A stretch of DNA of 64,000 nt from contig NZ_MLJI01000003.1 in assembly GCF_002095535.1 (NCBI RefSeq), positions 403,477-467,476 on the forward strand, written 5' to 3'. The notes beneath the pieces were generated by a model. The model was not told where the DNA came from. It did no database searches and saw only the letters and a list, made by a program, of their open reading frames with translations. Positions 61,251-64,000 of this stretch are shown here, one piece after another. Position numbers and translations under genes: made by a program. Positions within the stretch are counted from its first letter, which is position 1. Each line of letters opens with the position of its first letter. This DNA comes from Pantoea cypripedii (GTDB lineage Bacteria > Pseudomonadota > Gammaproteobacteria > Enterobacterales > Enterobacteriaceae).

Positions 61251-61292
61251 TTAGGTTGCGATATTCATTCAAGCAAATAAGGAAATTTGCCT

Positions 61293-64000
61293 ATGCAACC
61301 TGAAATCAACATTTCCCCTGGATGCAACAGGGGTGCAGTATTCACTGCGATGCTTGCCGGTTATAACCGGGCAATAGGTACGATAAGAACCATTACCAAC
61401 ACCCCCACCCTGCCCCTTTCCCGCCTGATTTACCAATGTTTACCTGCCACAGAACCTCTGTTAGAAAAAACACGTGAAGACTTTGAGAATGATTCTTACC
61501 CTTATAAATATTACATCGATCTCTTTATCGCGATAAAAATCATGAAATCTGACAAAATGAAGCCACTGCTTGTCAGGTTATATCGACCAGACAAGAATAA
61601 AACCTCAACGAATAAACAGGCCGTTAAGGATTTTATCGAATTGACAGGCATCAGCCAGGGTATTCCGGAAATAAATTATCGTATTTTTAAAAAACTGGTT
61701 CAAATTCTGGAGGATGGTGGCGCACTGCGTAAGCCACCCGAAAATATAGTACCCCCTGCCATATCACGCGATACCGTACTGTTGAATTTCTTCTCCTCAT
61801 TTATTGCTCCGCAATTCATTACACTTCCGGTTATTAATGAAGGAATTAAAGCATTAGTGGTTTCTGGTATATCCCTGTTCTCACCTGGCCTGGCTGGGGC
61901 GATCAAATATGTTGATACATTTAACCCAATTAAGTTCTTCTTCCCGGATGTCAACCCTCATGAATACTCACAACGTTTACGCCGCGAAGCGATCATGGCG
62001 TATCATCGACGGCAGCAAGGCAGACAGCATAACAATAACTATTCTGCATCTCATCAGCATTCACCAGCCAGTGCTGTAACACCTGATGCACCGTTGCTCG
62101 GTGCCTCTGCCGCTGCGGTGCTGGCAGCTCGTGGCTCGGGCAGTGCCGCAGCTATCACAGCCGCCGCCGCTGCGCTGGTGACCGGTTCATATCTGGCATA
62201 CCGGATTATCCCTTATTTGATCGCTGATAATAAAATATTTAGCGAAGAAGATCCCCCGGCTGAGAATGAAATAATCGAGGTACAACATGACGTGTTTCAT
62301 GGTTCACAGCCGCAGAGTCTGAGCCTGACCAATACGACAACGCCTGAAATGATCACTTGCCTCAATACTATCAGTATCGTCCGTGAATTGTTAAATTCGG
62401 CACAGACCGGATTGAGACTGGTCGATGAGTTCAGCCAATATATTTTTGACGAACATTGTGATCTTAATATCAGGCATGCGGAACATTTGTTAAAGAAGAT
62501 GGGGGTAACTCAATTCACTCCTCATGACCGGGATGAGATCAATGCCATATTAATAGACATTTTCTCTGTATTGCTCACTCCGGTAGGCAGAAACAATATT
62601 CTGAACCTGAACGCTCTGGTTTTTTCGGTAGGGAAAATGGTGATTAAAATCTGGCGCGATAATGCTTCCGGCAACCAGGATAACACCATTACCTATGCAC
62701 TTGACAAACTTCGCCTGCATATTTCACGTATTCTTGTTAATACTTTAGGTCTTATTGATGAAACGAAAACCCGACGATTTGCTAACTATATAATCACCTT
62801 ATCCGCACCTGACTTCATACAATTTGAAAATAATGGTCTTGGTGGAGAGAAAATTATATCTAAAAAGCTTAATAACTATTGGGTGTGTATGGGTGAAGAA
62901 TACCCGAACAATAAAGCTCTTCGTTTCGGTGATTTTTACCGGGCGTTACATAAAGGAGAGCGCTTAGTGCATTTCCTGATAAGGGGAAGATTTTACAAAG
63001 ATATTTTTTCGCAGGACCCCGATGGCGCCAGATTTGAAAATTATACCCGAACCGTCAACAAAGCGACGATGGAGTACCATGAACTGGATGTCACGCTGGA
63101 ACGACAATTATTCCTGACGTTAAATGACATCATTATTTATCGATTTAACCATCTGGGTGTCGATGTCACTCGTCCAATGGATTTTGACAGAGCAACGTTC
63201 AAAATCCATCGTCACCCTGCCAGACATCTGGAATACCCTTACCTGCAAAACTGCAAAAGTTTACTTTGTGCGATCCGCAGCTTCCCCGACGGTATAAAGG
63301 TCGTTTATGAAAGCATGCCCAACTCTATTCCTGGCCCATTGAGAAATCATAAATATGACAGCAGCACCGTATTTACATTAAAACCTTATCCAAAACGGCT
63401 GGAATTACAGAGGGAATACCATGACATCTCATCAGAAATTGAGAAAGAACATATTCAACTCTATCAGCAGGTAGCAACACGGGCATTTTCTTTGATAACT
63501 GAGGACGACAGAAATTTTATTAATTCTCCCCACGTCAAACTTTCCATCATCGACCTTGATAATCACCGCTTACAACGCATCCGCTTTATGCTGACACATA
63601 AAGCCTTCAGATTGCTTCCCGAAATCGCACAGCGTATGTCCTATAATGTCCGGCCTTATTGCCAGACTGGTGTACTATTTTTTGCCAGAAATTACCAGAC
63701 TCAGGAAACACGCATTTTCCAGTTAAATATAGAAGCGAGCCGTATTCAACTCCAACTCCCTGTAACCCGATTAGCCGTGAACAGTATGCAGGACATCACC
63801 GATCTGGGCGATAAATTTCTCAATCAACACTATGTCTTTACGGATGGACTCCTTTTCTGGGATCCCTGCGATGATATTATTGAACCTACAACATCATGGC
63901 TTGACCCACCAGAGAAAATGTGGGACTTCATTTCACAACACTATCAATATTATCGTGCAAAATGGTGTGCATACAGTAGACCTGATCATTATATCGTTGC
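61293..64000 (+). CDS. Very large protein of unknown function, N-terminal 902 residues (runs off the window)
   Basis: A single frame stays open from the ATG at 61293 (AAGGAAA 8 bases upstream) to the window end. I do not recognise it. There is no standard signal peptide. Two hydrophobic stretches lie at about 174-205 and 272-310, the latter Ala/Gly-rich (AAVLAARGSGSAAAITAAAA) and preceded by a His/Gln/Asn-rich linker (about 230-255). The rest is soluble, AT-richer than neighbours and rich in aromatic residues. Size, absence of a leader and internal membrane-inserting segments recall large secreted effectors or Mcf/FitD-like toxins, but no catalytic motif is seen. Function is open. Confidence 0.8.
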   Translation, partial: MQPEINISPGCNRGAVFTAMLAGYNRAIGTIRTITNTPTLPLSRLIYQCLPATEPLLEKTREDFENDSYPYKYYIDLFIAIKIMKSDKMKPLLVRLYRPDKNKTSTNKQAVKDFIELTGISQGIPEINYRIFKKLVQILEDGGALRKPPENIVPPAISRDTVLLNFFSSFIAPQFITLPVINEGIKALVVSGISLFSPGLAGAIKYVDTFNPIKFFFPDVNPHEYSQRLRREAIMAYHRRQQGRQHNNNYSASHQHSPASAVTPDAPLLGASAAAVLAARGSGSAAAITAAAAALVTGSYLAYRIIPYLIADNKIFSEEDPPAENEIIEVQHDVFHGSQPQSLSLTNTTTPEMITCLNTISIVRELLNSAQTGLRLVDEFSQYIFDEHCDLNIRHAEHLLKKMGVTQFTPHDRDEINAILIDIFSVLLTPVGRNNILNLNALVFSVGKMVIKIWRDNASGNQDNTITYALDKLRLHISRILVNTLGLIDETKTRRFANYIITLSAPDFIQFENNGLGGEKIISKKLNNYWVCMGEEYPNNKALRFGDFYRALHKGERLVHFLIRGRFYKDIFSQDPDGARFENYTRTVNKATMEYHELDVTLERQLFLTLNDIIIYRFNHLGVDVTRPMDFDRATFKIHRHPARHLEYPYLQNCKSLLCAIRSFPDGIKVVYESMPNSIPGPLRNHKYDSSTVFTLKPYPKRLELQREYHDISSEIEKEHIQLYQQVATRAFSLITEDDRNFINSPHVKLSIIDLDNHRLQRIRFMLTHKAFRLLPEIAQRMSYNVRPYCQTGVLFFARNYQTQETRIFQLNIEASRIQLQLPVTRLAVNSMQDITDLGDKFLNQHYVFTDGLLFWDPCDDIIEPTTSWLDPPEKMWDFISQHYQYYRAKWCAYSRPDHYIV

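Noticed and set aside
1..64000. tRNA, rRNA, CRISPR arrays, prophage or insertion sequence genes
   Set aside because: I saw no cloverleaf or rRNA stretches, no spaced direct repeats of CRISPR type, and no transposase or integrase frames.

Overview
The window is about 64 kb of gamma-proteobacterial DNA. The gene content and protein similarity (FepA- and FhuE-type receptors, PmrB, ArnT, MacAB, FetAB, H-NS, and treZ-treY-glgX with its own glgX) point to an Enterobacterales genome, most plausibly Pantoea- or Erwinia-like. The species and the replicon (chromosome or large plasmid) cannot be fixed from the sequence. No tRNA, rRNA, CRISPR array, phage or intact insertion sequence is visible. Much of the stretch is accessory metabolism, transport and regulation.

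Layout. 1-6.7 kb: the end of a peptide-type ABC transporter operon (two permeases and a fused double ATPase), overlapping genes for a luciferase-like flavin monooxygenase, a double AhpD-like protein, an M20 amidohydrolase and a VOC protein. 6.7-10.6 kb: a sulfonate/nitrate-type ABC transporter with a divergent ATPase, a cysteine-synthase remnant and an SRPBCC protein. 10.9-14.8 kb: an unrecognised three-gene envelope cassette (OmpA-domain lipoprotein, multi-pass membrane protein, vWA-like exported protein). 14.8-26 kb: an FhuE-like receptor, a LysR/yellow-type beta-propeller pair, a CitMHS transporter, an H-NS paralogue, a LysR/DJ-1 pair and a FepA-like receptor behind a near-perfect Fur box. 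26.1-29.2 kb: a PLP decarboxylase, a GNAT acetyltransferase and a LuxR-type solo regulator. 29.4-35.4 kb: LacI with an isomerase/dehydrogenase pair, a TetR/hydrolase pair with two matching operators, and an RpiR regulator. 35.8-39 kb: a third TonB-dependent receptor overlapping a ferric-siderophore binding protein. 39.2-45.7 kb: treZ-treY-glgX, which converts glycogen or maltodextrin to trehalose. 45.6-49 kb: a LysR/SDR pair and a deletion scar joining half an MFS transporter to half a LysR regulator. 49-53.3 kb: a two-component system with mipA, then fetAB. 53.4-61.2 kb: arnT, a tiny PmrR-like ORF, pmrB, an unlisted 59-codon ORF, a stand-alone ArnA-like formyltransferase domain and macAB. 61.3 kb to the end: a very large open ORF of unknown function.

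The most interesting region is 53.4-57.9 kb. Three direct-repeat sites fit the PmrA-box consensus (YTTAAK-N5-YTTAAK, one with a single mismatch). Each is correctly oriented 40-60 bp upstream of a gene: a 32-aa single-pass membrane peptide, a 59-aa hydrophobic peptide followed by pmrB, and an ArnA-like formyltransferase domain whose catalytic Asn and His are replaced. No pmrA is present. This looks like a rearranged or specialised lipid A modification locus.

Iron uptake is a second theme: three receptors have Fur-box-like sites upstream, and FetAB and PmrB are also iron-linked. GTAG-headed palindromic repeats arranged as inverted pairs (REPIN-like) lie in at least three intergenic regions, and one supplies the stop codon of a gene.
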